DNA of 64,000 nucleotides from assembly GCA_031317595.1 (NCBI GenBank), contig JANCMB010000001.1, positions 2,731,610 through 2,795,609 on the forward strand, read 5' to 3'. Each line of letters begins with the position of its first letter. The first letter of the stretch is position 1. Of the stretch, positions 8,209-17,121 are shown piece after piece. A program made the position numbers and the translations under genes. Source of the stretch: Glutamicibacter sp. PS. GTDB taxonomy: Bacteria > Actinomycetota > Actinomycetes > Actinomycetales > Micrococcaceae. The notes beneath the pieces were generated by a model that was given only the letters and a program-made list of their open reading frames with translations, did no database searches and was not told the DNA's origin.

Positions 8209-9687
8209 TTACTTCTCGCCCAGGTGGCTGTCGATGTATTCCTGCTTGCTCAGCTGCCCCAGGCGGGAGCGGCGGCGTCCGTAACCGAGGTAGATCGCGG
8301 CGCCGACGAGCATCCACAGACCGAAGACGGTCCAGGTGTGCCAGGACAGTTGGCTCATCAGGAAGGCGCAGGCGGCAACGCCAAGGACCGGGGTGACCGG
8401 GTAGAACGGCACCTTGAAGGTACGCGGGGCCAGCGGCTGCTTGCGGCGCAGGTAAATCACCGAGACACCAACCAGACCGAAGGCGAAGAGCGTACCGATG
8501 CTGGTGGCGTCGGCCAGGGCGCCGAGCGGGATGAAAGCCGCGGTGATGGCGATCAAGCCACCGGTAATGAAGGTACCGGCCAGCGGGGTGCCGGTACGCG
8601 CCGAAACCTTGGCGAAGACCGGCGGGACCAGTCCGTCGCGCGACATGGTCAGCAGAATACGGGTCTGGCCGTAGAGCACGGTCAGCACCACGGAGCCGAT
8701 GGCTAGTACCGCGGAGGCGGCAAAGAGCAGCACGACCCACTTCTGCCCAGTCAGTTCGGCTAGGATCTGCACCAGGGCGGCTTCGGTGCCGTCGAACCAG
8801 TTCCACTCGCGGGCACCGATCGCGGAGACGGCGACCAGCACGTAGGCGGTGGTGACGATGAGCATCGAGAGCAGGATGGCGCGTGGCAGGTCGCGCTTCG
8901 GGTTCTTGGCCTCTTCACCGGCCGTGGAGGCGGCGTCGAAACCAATGTAGGAGAAGAACACCGAGGAGGCCGCAGCGGTGACACCGGCGGCGCCCATGGG
9001 CAGCAGCGGTTCGAAGTGACCGGCGTCGAAGGCGGTGAAGGCCACGATCGAGAAGAAGATCAGGATGCCGGTCTTGATGGCCACGATGATGGTGTTGGCG
9101 ATCGCCGACTCACGGGCGCCGCGTGCCAGCAACAGGGTGGCCAGCACGACGACGATCAACGCCGGAAGGTTCACGACGCCACCCTCGGAGGGGCCGCCGG
9201 CCAATGCGTCGGGCAGGCCCATGCCGAACACGCGCAGCGTTTCGTTGACGTACTCACCGGCGCCGACGGCTACCGCGGCTACCGAGACGGCGTACTCGAG
9301 CACGAGGCACCAACCACAGACCCAGGCGATGCCCTCGCCCATGGTGGCGTAGGAGTAGGAGTAGCTGGAACCGGAGACCGGGACCATACCGGCCATTTCG
9401 GCGTAGGACACCGCCGAGAGCAACGCGGTAATACCGGCGATCACGAAGGAGATCCAGATGGCCGGGCCGGCAATCGGCACGGTTTCGCCCAGGATCACCA
9501 GGATGCCGGTGCCCAGGGTGGCGCCGACGCTGATCATGGTCAGCTGGAACACGCCAAAACTGCGGCGCAGCGTACCGCGACCCGCGTTGGACTCCGCTTC
9601 GCGAACCATGGAGTTAATCGACTTGCGTCGGCGCAGCTGCGGACCAAGCGCGGTGGCCGGTCCGGTCGTGCCGGTGGTGGTGTTCAT
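8209..9687 (-). CDS. APC-superfamily amino acid permease
   Basis: A 492-residue protein with about twelve membrane segments. Its APC start region is GVFQLTMISVGATLGTGI, containing the glycine-rich substrate loop of helix 1. It would import an amino acid by proton symport at the cytoplasmic membrane. It is the first gene before the monooxygenase on the same strand (54-bp gap) and divergent from a PucR-type regulator. This suggests uptake of that enzyme's substrate, possibly lysine. The C-terminal tail (RSRLGQLSKQEYIDSHLGEK) is cytosolic. Family firm, substrate inferred from context. Confidence 0.85.
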   Translation of the reverse strand: MNTTTGTTGPATALGPQLRRRKSINSMVREAESNAGRGTLRRSFGVFQLTMISVGATLGTGILVILGETVPIAGPAIWISFVIAGITALLSAVSYAEMAGMVPVSGSSYSYSYATMGEGIAWVCGWCLVLEYAVSVAAVAVGAGEYVNETLRVFGMGLPDALAGGPSEGGVVNLPALIVVVLATLLLARGARESAIANTIIVAIKTGILIFFSIVAFTAFDAGHFEPLLPMGAAGVTAAASSVFFSYIGFDAASTAGEEAKNPKRDLPRAILLSMLIVTTAYVLVAVSAIGAREWNWFDGTEAALVQILAELTGQKWVVLLFAASAVLAIGSVVLTVLYGQTRILLTMSRDGLVPPVFAKVSARTGTPLAGTFITGGLIAITAAFIPLGALADATSIGTLFAFGLVGVSVIYLRRKQPLAPRTFKVPFYPVTPVLGVAACAFLMSQLSWHTWTVFGLWMLVGAAIYLGYGRRRSRLGQLSKQEYIDSHLGEK

Positions 9688-9787
9688 AGGCGTATCCTCA
9701 GTGAAAGACGTGCAGTGGTGCCGAATACAAGCCTAGGCCTGTGAGGTGGCTCTCAGAACGGTTCGATTTGAACTAAAGTTGTCTGCC

Positions 9788-11404
9788 ATGGGACAAATCG
9801 CACCTGAACCGGATACAACGATAACACCGCACGATCCGTTCACTCGGGCGTGGGATACCATCACGCTGGCCCGATTTCTCCGGCAACTACCCGATGACGT
9901 GCGGGTACATCACGACGCGGGTGACCAACCACTGCGTTGGGTCGAACCCAGTGATATCGACGACCCCACCCCCTATCTGGTCGACCATGAACTCATCCTC
10001 ACCAGCGGATCGTTATTCGTCGAGCACGCCGACGACCAACAGTGGGTGGATTCCTTTGTGGCCCGGCTCGTCGAGGCCAAGGTCAGCGCCCTGGGTTTCG
10101 CGATGGACCCCTACTTCTTCGAGGTTCCGGGCACGGTGATCGCCGCCTGCCGCCGCCACGATCTGACCCTGTGGGAAATCCCGGCCTCACTACCCTTTGC
10201 CGCCATCGGCCTCGCCTTTGCCAAGCTCATGGAGGCCGACAGTGCACGCCAACTACGCCATAGCGCCGAGGCAAACCGCGCGCTGATGCGCTGCGTCGCG
10301 GCGGCGAACCCCGAGGAACAACTAGTGACCGTGCTCGCCCAACGGGCCGGGTGCGCGGTACAACTACTGAGCCCCGCGGGCCGGCTCCGCCACTATGCCA
10401 GCGGCAGCAATGGCACCGGGTTGGACGGGGCCGCACTGGCCAAGCTCTGCGCCGACGCCGTCGACGCGCCGGCCGCCGGGCAGCTCGTCATGGAACAGGA
10501 CGAGTCCGGCACCCATCTAGCCTTCCCGATCCGTGCCGGTACCAGCGGAACGCGCAGCGCCGCCGTATTAGGAGTACTAGAACTGAGCTTCGCACAGCCG
10601 CCAACGAGTATCGACCACACCTTGGCTTCGACCGCGTTGGGACTGTTCGAAGTTGTGGCACGCCAGCGCATGGCAGGATCGTTCGCCCCGACCCAGTTGG
10701 CCACCACCATGCTGCTCACCGGTCGCGCCAATCTCGACACCCGAGAATTGGAGCTATTCGCCGGGTCACTGGGTGGTCCGGCACGCCGCCCGGTCCGCGT
10801 GGTGGCGCTACGACAACAGGGCGATCCCGGCGAAAGCGGACTCGGGGCGGACGTCACCCCGTTGCGTTCGTTACTGGATACCAAGTTGGTGTTGGCCGAG
10901 GAACACGGTTTTTTGGCGATCACCCGCGCCGAACCGGTCAAGGCGCTATTCGACCGACTCAAGCGTGCCGGTTATGTGGCGGCCTTCAGTCACCCGGCCG
11001 AGGTCAACGCAAAACTTGCCGGACAATTGGCGGACCTGACGGCGCAGGCCCGCGGGCTACTGGGGCGCGCCCGCGAAGAGGGACGCTGCCTGGATGCCGC
11101 CGAACTGCCTCGCACCTTCGCCTCACTGCTACCTCAACAGGCGGGGCGCCAGTTGGCCGAGGAAACCCTCGCCGGTGTGCTGGAGCTTCCAGCCAAGCGC
11201 CGCAAACTGTACTTGCAGGTGCTCCGCGCCTGGTTGGCCGCCAACGGCTCCTGGGATGTGACGGCCGGAGCGATCGACCTGCACCGCAATTCGGTGCGCC
11301 GCCATATCGCCTCCATCGGCGAACTGCTCGACCTGGACCTCGGCGAGGCCGCGGTGCGGAACGAACTCTATCTGGCGCTCTCATTCCTGCCGGAGCAGGA
11401 TTAG
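9788..11404 (+). CDS. PucR-family transcriptional regulator
   Basis: A 538-residue activator-like regulator. The N-terminal half begins with a PucR-type ligand domain (TLARFLRQLPDDVRVHHDAG), and the C-terminus has the PucR helix-turn-helix: LRAWLAANGSWDVTAGAIDLHRNSVRRHI. I take the ATG at 9788; an in-frame start at 9746 would add 14 residues into the promoter region. The gene is divergent from the permease-monooxygenase pair and convergent with the davA-like gene, sharing a TTAG at the stops. Control of both flanking units by amino-acid availability is likely but inferred. Confidence 0.85.
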   Translation: MGQIAPEPDTTITPHDPFTRAWDTITLARFLRQLPDDVRVHHDAGDQPLRWVEPSDIDDPTPYLVDHELILTSGSLFVEHADDQQWVDSFVARLVEAKVSALGFAMDPYFFEVPGTVIAACRRHDLTLWEIPASLPFAAIGLAFAKLMEADSARQLRHSAEANRALMRCVAAANPEEQLVTVLAQRAGCAVQLLSPAGRLRHYASGSNGTGLDGAALAKLCADAVDAPAAGQLVMEQDESGTHLAFPIRAGTSGTRSAAVLGVLELSFAQPPTSIDHTLASTALGLFEVVARQRMAGSFAPTQLATTMLLTGRANLDTRELELFAGSLGGPARRPVRVVALRQQGDPGESGLGADVTPLRSLLDTKLVLAEEHGFLAITRAEPVKALFDRLKRAGYVAAFSHPAEVNAKLAGQLADLTAQARGLLGRAREEGRCLDAAELPRTFASLLPQQAGRQLAEETLAGVLELPAKRRKLYLQVLRAWLAANGSWDVTAGAIDLHRNSVRRHIASIGELLDLDLGEAAVRNELYLALSFLPEQD

Positions 11405-12192
11405 CCGTCCCAGCGCTCGTACAGCTCCGGGCGTCGCTCGGCCAGATAGGGGATCTCTTCTCGGGCGCTAGTCACGGATTGCGGGGTGAATTCAGCGAAA
11501 AGTAACTCCGCGGAAGTAGCGCCTTGGGCCAACACCGTGCCGTCGGGGCCGGCGATCACACTGGTGCCAGCTAACCGGAACCCGGCCTCGCTCCCGCAAT
11601 GGTTGGCGTAGGCAATATACAACTGGCTTTCCATGGCACGCGTGGGCACCAGCTTGGTGCACACCACCTCGTAGCCCTCTCCCATCGCGGTGGGAACCAA
11701 TAGTCCCTGTGCGCCACGCAGGGCGGCGGCGCGCACGGTCTCGGGGAACTCGACGTCGAAACAGATCACCATGCCCAGACGCAGGCCGCGGAAGTCGACG
11801 ATTGTCGCCGGCTGGTCGCCGGGCACGAAAACGTCCTTCTCCTCCTCGCCGAACAGGTGCACCTTTTCATAGTGACCCAGGCGCGCACCGGTCTCGTCGA
11901 TGAACGTTGCGGTGATTTTCCAGCCCGACGGGGAAATTTCGGGCAGCGAGTACACCAGAGCGATCCCGCGGGAGACGGCAATTTCGGCCAGCCGGGCACG
12001 CGTCTCGGGCAGGATGGCGGGTTCGAGCTCATCGCGCAGTTGGTAGGGTGCGTAGCCGACCACGAAGAGTTCCGGGGTCAACAACAGTTCCGCGCCCTGC
12101 GCAACGGCCCGGTGCGCGGCAGCATCAATCGCGGCCAAGTTGGCGTCGATATCCAGCACCGCCGCCTGGGCCTGCATCACCGCGATCTGCAT
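11401..12192 (-). CDS. davA: Nitrilase-family amidase, probable 5-aminopentanamidase
   Basis: A 263-residue carbon-nitrogen hydrolase. The Glu-Lys-Cys triad is visible as E41 (LLLTPELFVVGY), K110 (YEKVHLFGEEE) and C144 (VICFDVEFPE). The YANHCGSE block and the EIPYLAERRPELYERW tail resemble what I recall of P. putida DavA, which hydrolyses 5-aminovaleramide to 5-aminovalerate and ammonia. That is the product of the davB-like enzyme nearby. GAGGGTCCTCC-type sequence lies just upstream of the ATG and its complement supplies the GGAGG ribosome site. It is separated from davB by the regulator gene. No later 5-aminovalerate genes (davT, davD) are in the window. Confidence 0.82.
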   Translation of the reverse strand: MQIAVMQAQAAVLDIDANLAAIDAAAHRAVAQGAELLLTPELFVVGYAPYQLRDELEPAILPETRARLAEIAVSRGIALVYSLPEISPSGWKITATFIDETGARLGHYEKVHLFGEEEKDVFVPGDQPATIVDFRGLRLGMVICFDVEFPETVRAAALRGAQGLLVPTAMGEGYEVVCTKLVPTRAMESQLYIAYANHCGSEAGFRLAGTSVIAGPDGTVLAQGATSAELLFAEFTPQSVTSAREEIPYLAERRPELYERWDG

Positions 12193-12214
12193 TGAGGGTC
12201 CTCCTGCGCGTCGT

Positions 12215-12237
12215 TTAATCGCTTGCTACTAGATTAA
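12215..12237. promoter_or_regulatory. Inverted repeat upstream of davA-like gene
   Basis: TTAATC at 12215-12220 and GATTAA at 12232-12237 form a 6-bp inverted repeat with an 11-bp gap. It lies 23-45 bp upstream of the amidase start. It could be an operator for the neighbouring PucR-type regulator, but I do not see the same repeat in the permease/regulator gap. Confidence 0.3.
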
Positions 12238-12319
12238 TCCGTCACGGGTGGCGCGGGTGCTAGTCCATTAGTACCGGTTGGGTGGCGAAGCTGGATGATT
12301 CGCACCAAAGCGGCGGCGA

Positions 12320-14848
12320 TCAGTGACGACGTCGCATCCGTGCCGCGACCGCCACCACCGCACCGATCAGCAGGGCTGCCGCGCCGAGCCCGAGGAGTTG
12401 CTCGGCTGCGAAACCGGTGTCGGCCAGTTTCTCGTCGCGCTCCGGCGCCGAGGCTGTGCTGCTCGGTGTGGAACTTCGTTCCGGTGACTGGCTGGGTTCG
12501 GCCGAGACGCTGGGTTGCGGCGACTGGCTTGGCTCCGGGCTGTGCGTCGGCTCGGCGCTCGGGCTCGGGCTCGGTGCTGGCTGTTCGGTCAGCGCGAAGA
12601 GCTCCTCGACGGCGCCCAGGTGAGCGAAGACGGTCTCGCCCGTGGCGTCCTTGACCGCGTCGTTGTCGCTGACCACATACACCTGCCCGGAACCGGTCAC
12701 CCCCAGTCCCTCGAGTTTCTCTTGCACCCGCCCGTTGTCGCCGGTCAGACTCGGCATTACGTCCACGGCAAGCTTCTTGTGCAACATCGGTACCTGGCCG
12801 GCCACCGGCTCCGGCAACGTCACCTGATATACGGCCTTGAGTTGGGCGTGCTCCCCCACCTGGTTATCGCGTTCGATGACGGCCAGCGACCCGTCGGGCA
12901 GTGCGGTGATCTCCGAGAGACCATTCCACTGCCCCTTTCCGGCGCTGGGCTCGAGTTCGTACCCAAACCAGGCGAAGTCCCCGTCGGCCGGGCGATACCG
13001 TCCGATCCGCACGAAATCCTCGCCGGGTACCTCGCGCTGCAGGGCGAAGACCACCTCCTCGTCGGCGTCGGCCCCACGCACGGTCACGCCCTCCAGCCCC
13101 TGCTTGCCTAGGTCAGCGACGACGTCCTGTGGCAGCGGAACCTCCTCGGTCACCTCACCCTGCGCGTCGAGGTGCAGCAACAGGTTTTCGGGCCCGCTGG
13201 TTCCCTCGTGAACGGCCCAGAAACCACCCTCGGCGCGGGCGGCAATGCCTTCTAAGTCGTAGTGGGCCGGGGCGCCGTCCTTGGTCACCGGGATACTGCC
13301 ATCGATGAGCGCCGGACTCTGCGCGGTGTCGATGGAGTAGATCCGCGGTAGGTAGGCATTGTCGTTGACCGCGTAGAGCCGATCCGCGTTGGCCGGGTCC
13401 TGGCTCAGCCCACTCAGCGCCCCGAAGCCGGCGACCTTCTGGCCGTCGGCCTGCAGCTGCGGGAAGGCAGCCTGCGCGGCCCCGAAGTTGAAGAGGTTCA
13501 GCGAGGAACGCACCCCTTCCTCGGCCTCGTCGACCTCCGAGGAGATGGCCAGCAGGTCGCGGCCCGGAATCGGCAGCACGCCCTCGGGCCCGTTGGTGGT
13601 TGGCAGGCTCTGCACATAGCGCGGCTGCGTGGGATCGCTTAGCTCATAAACCGCCACGAAGTTCGCCCGTTCGGCGGCGACAAAGGCGTAATCGACCCCG
13701 TTGAACTCGGCCACGGCCAGCCCCTCGGGCTCGATGCCTTTCTTCTCCGCCCGGTGCTCGGGGAACAGGCCCAGCGCCAGCGCCAGCCGTTCGAGCTCGT
13801 TCCCGGCGTCCCAGATGACCTCTCCGGTGCTGGTGTCGAAGACCGAGAACCCGCGGCTGCCGCCCTTCCAGTCGCCCTCATTGGCCGTCAGCAGGTAGCG
13901 ATCCTGCGCCCAGGCAATCGCGTCGGGTTCGCGCGGGGCCTGTTCCAGCGAGCCGGAGGGATCGAGCTGCCCATCCTTGGCGGTATCCACCCCTGCCACG
14001 TCCACCGCCCCGGTGCTGAAGGCCCCGGTAATTTCGCCGCTTGGCAGGTCGACGAGCACCACGCCATTGTTCTCCTGCAAGCTCACCGCCAGCTGGTTCT
14101 GCCCGTTGATGCTCACATACTCCGGCTCCGGGTCTTGGGGCGTATCGAGACCGGCCTGCTCCAGCACCGGCAAGGCCTGCGGGTCACCGGGATCGCCACT
14201 GGTCAGCGGGACCTCACGCAGCGACCACTGCGCAGGTTCGTTAGCCGCCAAATCCAGGATCGCGATGGACCCGGCCGGCGCCTGCGGCAATCCGCCATCC
14301 CCGGCTTCCTCATCACGTTCATTCTCGATGGCGATCGCCGCAAAGGCGCCGTCGGCGGATACTGCGATGGAATCCGGCTGCCCGGGTAGCTCGAAACTGT
14401 GCACCACGGAGCGATCGGCAATCCGCACCACGTCGACCCGTCCGCTGGGCTGTGCATAGCTGGCGGAGGTACTGACCACCACAAAGACGTACTCGCCGTG
14501 GGTGGCGACGCTGGTGGGCTCGTCTTCTTCATTGCCCAACTGTTTCAGCGACAGGGTGCCAAGGCCCTGCGGGGCACTCGCGTTGGAGATGTCGACGAAG
14601 CCAATTTGCCGTGCCAACGCGTCGGTATAGATCAGTGTCTGCCCATCGGGTGACACCGCTGAAATCTCGGCGGCTGTCACCGCCGACTCGCCCTCCGGGT
14701 GATTTTGATACACCGGGTAGGTGGCGGTCCGTTCGAAGAACTGCTGCTCAGCGGCCAAGGCCTCCGGGCCGATCAGGGACACGCTTAGCGCCAACGATCC
14801 GGTGAGCAGGGCGCCGGCTAGTACACGAGGATGAAGATTGCGATTCAC
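12320..14848 (-). CDS. Secreted, sortase-anchored protein with choice-of-anchor I and esterase-like phytase domains
   Basis: An 842-residue exported protein. A signal peptide (residues 1 to about 32, ending EALAAEQ) is followed by a beta-propeller-like choice-of-anchor I region (about 40-460) and an esterase-like-activity-of-phytase domain (about 460-740, with YDLEGIAAR, LEGVTVRG and NGLSEITALPDGSL). A Ser/Pro repeat spacer follows. The end has LADTG, a hydrophobic helix and RMRRRH. LAxTG is the class E sortase motif of high-GC Gram-positives, so the protein should be linked to the peptidoglycan. It may cleave phosphate esters outside the cell. The enzymatic activity is inferred from the domain name and not from visible catalytic residues. 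Confidence 0.82.
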   Translation of the reverse strand: MNRNLHPRVLAGALLTGSLALSVSLIGPEALAAEQQFFERTATYPVYQNHPEGESAVTAAEISAVSPDGQTLIYTDALARQIGFVDISNASAPQGLGTLSLKQLGNEEDEPTSVATHGEYVFVVVSTSASYAQPSGRVDVVRIADRSVVHSFELPGQPDSIAVSADGAFAAIAIENERDEEAGDGGLPQAPAGSIAILDLAANEPAQWSLREVPLTSGDPGDPQALPVLEQAGLDTPQDPEPEYVSINGQNQLAVSLQENNGVVLVDLPSGEITGAFSTGAVDVAGVDTAKDGQLDPSGSLEQAPREPDAIAWAQDRYLLTANEGDWKGGSRGFSVFDTSTGEVIWDAGNELERLALALGLFPEHRAEKKGIEPEGLAVAEFNGVDYAFVAAERANFVAVYELSDPTQPRYVQSLPTTNGPEGVLPIPGRDLLAISSEVDEAEEGVRSSLNLFNFGAAQAAFPQLQADGQKVAGFGALSGLSQDPANADRLYAVNDNAYLPRIYSIDTAQSPALIDGSIPVTKDGAPAHYDLEGIAARAEGGFWAVHEGTSGPENLLLHLDAQGEVTEEVPLPQDVVADLGKQGLEGVTVRGADADEEVVFALQREVPGEDFVRIGRYRPADGDFAWFGYELEPSAGKGQWNGLSEITALPDGSLAVIERDNQVGEHAQLKAVYQVTLPEPVAGQVPMLHKKLAVDVMPSLTGDNGRVQEKLEGLGVTGSGQVYVVSDNDAVKDATGETVFAHLGAVEELFALTEQPAPSPSPSAEPTHSPEPSQSPQPSVSAEPSQSPERSSTPSSTASAPERDEKLADTGFAAEQLLGLGAAALLIGAVVAVAARMRRRH

Positions 14849-15041
14849 GAGTGACTTTCGGTAGCAAAACGATGCGAGGGCCGCAGGAAATGAGGCCTCT
14901 CACAGGGTGGCAAGCCGACATGACCTGTTGTTTAACGGCAGGTGAAGGAACCGCACCGGCCAATACGTCGGCCCGTTTGCTTAGGATGAAACACGCTTGG
15001 GGCAACCAGTGCCCGGGCCCAAGGATTCGAAAGGACTCGCG

Positions 15042-15911
15042 ATGGCACTGCCAGCAATCCGTCGCCACGGTTTCGACCCGGTTTATGACCGGATGGATCG
15101 GGCCACCCTCATCGCCCTGTGTCACGATCGTGCGATGCCAGGTCTTGGCAGTCGCCCGGAGCACATGACCCGTCGGGAGCTAATCGATGCCATTCTCGAT
15201 AGCGAATCATCCCCGGCCCCTGGCCCAAGCGACGACTATCCCTTGCGCCGACCTCACCAATGGGTTCCTACCGCTCGGTTATCCGCGCTCACCGGGCAGC
15301 GGGTGCTCTGGCGCTTCGCCCAAGCCACGCTGGGAACGCTCCGCGCCTTGGAGCATGCGGATACCGCGGCCCTGCCCGACGATCGTTTTCCGCGACGCGC
15401 GGGCGATCTGGTGCTGACCGCGGTGAATACGAGCCCGGCACTGCTGCTGGGCATCGATCAGGTTGTGCAGGCCAAGGCTGAAACCACGGCTCTGGAACAC
15501 CTGGCGACCTTCTCGAATCCGCTGCCGCTGACTCAGCTCGAGGCACGCACCGGTAATCGTCTGCCCCGTGCCACGCAACTTCTTGCGATGCCGGACTCCA
15601 ATCGATTGCTCGCGGCGGTGACCGACGCGCTAGCAACCCCGGCACCGATTTTCCTTACCGCCGGTGACTGCGCCGCGGGGGCATCGAAGGGCAGCTACCG
15701 CACGCTCTTGACGCTTGCCCTATTGCAATCCGGTACTCAGGAAGAGCCAATGTGTCAGGTTTGCGAACGCTACAACCCGTCCCGGCTCGAAGCGCATCTG
15801 GACCGCCCGGGGACCGAGGACCTGCACCTGGAAATTCAGGACCACATCGATGACACCGTGGTGCTCTGCAGCGACTGCCATGCCATGGCACATAACCCCA
15901 CTGTGCAGTAG
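15042..15911 (+). CDS. SAP-like and degenerate HNH zinc-finger protein
   Basis: A 289-residue protein that I do not know as a named gene. Residues about 18-52 (MDRATLIALC, MTRRELIDAIL) resemble a SAP DNA-binding helix pair. The C-terminus has an HNH-like zinc knuckle: C238-x2-C241, LEAHL with H252, then LCSDCHAMAH (C276, C279, H280, H284). The usual HH pair and Asn of HNH nucleases are reduced, so it may bind rather than cut DNA. The ATG at 15042 has AAAGGA upstream and is preferred over an in-frame GTG at 14997. It may have read together with the zinc-ribbon frame that follows. Confidence 0.6.
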   Translation: MALPAIRRHGFDPVYDRMDRATLIALCHDRAMPGLGSRPEHMTRRELIDAILDSESSPAPGPSDDYPLRRPHQWVPTARLSALTGQRVLWRFAQATLGTLRALEHADTAALPDDRFPRRAGDLVLTAVNTSPALLLGIDQVVQAKAETTALEHLATFSNPLPLTQLEARTGNRLPRATQLLAMPDSNRLLAAVTDALATPAPIFLTAGDCAAGASKGSYRTLLTLALLQSGTQEEPMCQVCERYNPSRLEAHLDRPGTEDLHLEIQDHIDDTVVLCSDCHAMAHNPTVQ

Positions 15912-16124
15912 CTTGGAGGTTTCACCCGCCCCGCCTGCCCGGACTGCGGCGCCCCGAATCCGATGCAGATTATCTGGGGTGAGCCCGCCATTGCGTTCGA
16001 CGAGGATGTGGTGCTCGCCGGATGCGTCATGTCTTCCGGACCAACACCTCGCTGGCAGTGCCGTGAATGCGAGGCTCGGTACTGGGTGGAATCTGCGCGG
16101 CACGCGCCGGAGCAGATGTTCTAG
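15912..16124 (+). pseudogene. Small zinc-ribbon reading frame lacking a start codon
   Basis: In the same frame as the SAP-HNH gene, straight after its TAG, the sequence reads TRPACPDCGAPNPMQIIWG and then WQCRECEARYWVE before a stop at 16122-16124. The two CxxC knuckles make a plausible complete zinc ribbon of about 65 residues. No ATG, GTG or TTG lies between the upstream TAG and the first CxxC. The codon where a start would fit (15921) is TTC, just after TTGGAGG. The first in-frame ATG (15963) would remove one knuckle. It may be a broken gene, an unusual start, stop-codon readthrough or a sequencing error. Confidence 0.45.
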
Positions 16125-16137
16125 TCCGCTGCACGCC

Positions 16138-16566
16138 TTAGCAGCCACAGGCGGCGCCGCGCGGGGCAACCCGAGCGTCGACAGCCTCTGAGCGCAGCCC
16201 CTGCGCCGTGGCCACGTCGAATCCTTCACGGATCCAATATTCGATGCCGCCGAGCATTTCCTTTACCCGATACCCGGCCTGCGCGAAGGCGAGCGCGGCA
16301 CGAGTTGCACCGTTGCAACCGGGTGACCAGCAATAGGTGACCACCGCGGTTCCGGCGGGGATCAGTTCATGCGCGCGCCGCGGAATCTGCGCGGTCGGCA
16401 GGTGCACCGCGCCGGGAATATGCCCCTGTTCCCACGCCGCGTCGCTACGCGTGTCGACGAGTACGAAATCCTCATTCGCCTCCAGTGCCGCATGCACATC
16501 GGCGACGTCCGTTTCGTAGGCGAGTTTGGCGGAGAAGTGAGCGATGGCTTGTTGTTGAGTCTGCAT
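16138..16566 (-). CDS. Rhodanese-domain sulfurtransferase
   Basis: A 142-residue single-domain rhodanese. It has VLVDTRSDAAWEQGHIPGAVHLP and the active-site loop beginning at C79 (VVTYCWSPGCNGATRAA). Such proteins carry a persulfide sulfur or act as thiol phosphatase-like proteins in the cytosol. The C-terminal GAACGC adds two extra cysteines. The ATG at 16566 is chosen because the longer frame upstream covers the divergent Lrp gene and is not protein-like. The divergent Lrp-type regulator 93 bp away is its likely controller. Confidence 0.88.
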   Translation of the reverse strand: MQTQQQAIAHFSAKLAYETDVADVHAALEANEDFVLVDTRSDAAWEQGHIPGAVHLPTAQIPRRAHELIPAGTAVVTYCWSPGCNGATRAALAFAQAGYRVKEMLGGIEYWIREGFDVATAQGLRSEAVDARVAPRGAACGC

Positions 16567-16659
16567 GCCACCAACACTATGAGGAGTAGCTCGCGCATTG
16601 AAGATGAGAATCCCTGACTTTTTCACGGTATGCAATGAAAGTCGTGGGAAAATTCGAGG

Positions 16660-17121
16660 ATGACCGCGAAACTTCCGATCACCCTCGATTCCGTAGATGC
16701 CGCACTGCTCGAACGCATCCAGCACAACGGGCGGCAAAGCGTCGCCGAGCTGTCGCGGAGCCTGAATATGAGCCACAGCGCCACCGCCGAACGACTGCGC
16801 CGTCTCGAAGAAAACGCGGTGATTAGCGGCTACGCGGCACACTGCGATCCAGAACGCCTGGGGTACAGCATCATGGCGTTTATTCATCTGCGCTACCCGA
16901 GTAGCAACTACGCGCCGCTTCATGAACTCATCGGCCAGATGCCCGAAATCATCGAGGCCCACCATGTCACCGGCGACGACTGCTTCATCATGAAGGTTAT
17001 CGCCGGTGACATGAGGCATCTGGAACAACTCAGCGGCCGGGTGGGGTCCTTGGGAAGCGTGCGGACCTCGGTGGTGTATTCCTCGCCGCTAGCTTCCCGC
17101 GCCTTAGCACCGCGCGCCTAG
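16660..17121 (+). CDS. Lrp/AsnC-family transcriptional regulator
   Basis: A 153-residue Lrp-type protein. The N-terminal helix-turn-helix (DAALLERIQHNGRQSVAELSR, then SHSATAERLRRLEENAVI) is followed by an RAM ligand domain with the characteristic HHVTGDDCFIMKVIAGDM. It is divergently transcribed from the rhodanese gene, the usual arrangement for Lrp regulators and their target. Amino-acid or cysteine sensing is a guess. Its stop shares a CTAG with the convergent phosphatase lipoprotein gene. Confidence 0.9.
   Translation: MTAKLPITLDSVDAALLERIQHNGRQSVAELSRSLNMSHSATAERLRRLEENAVISGYAAHCDPERLGYSIMAFIHLRYPSSNYAPLHELIGQMPEIIEAHHVTGDDCFIMKVIAGDMRHLEQLSGRVGSLGSVRTSVVYSSPLASRALAPRA

Noticed and set aside
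10351-11505. 384-codon frame overlapping the PucR regulator on the same strand
   Set aside because: Arg/Pro/Gly-rich shadow of a GC-rich gene; the PucR frame has the recognised helix-turn-helix.
16567-17028. N-terminal extension of the rhodanese frame
   Set aside because: It lies fully across the divergent Lrp gene, and rhodanese homology begins at the ATG at 16566.
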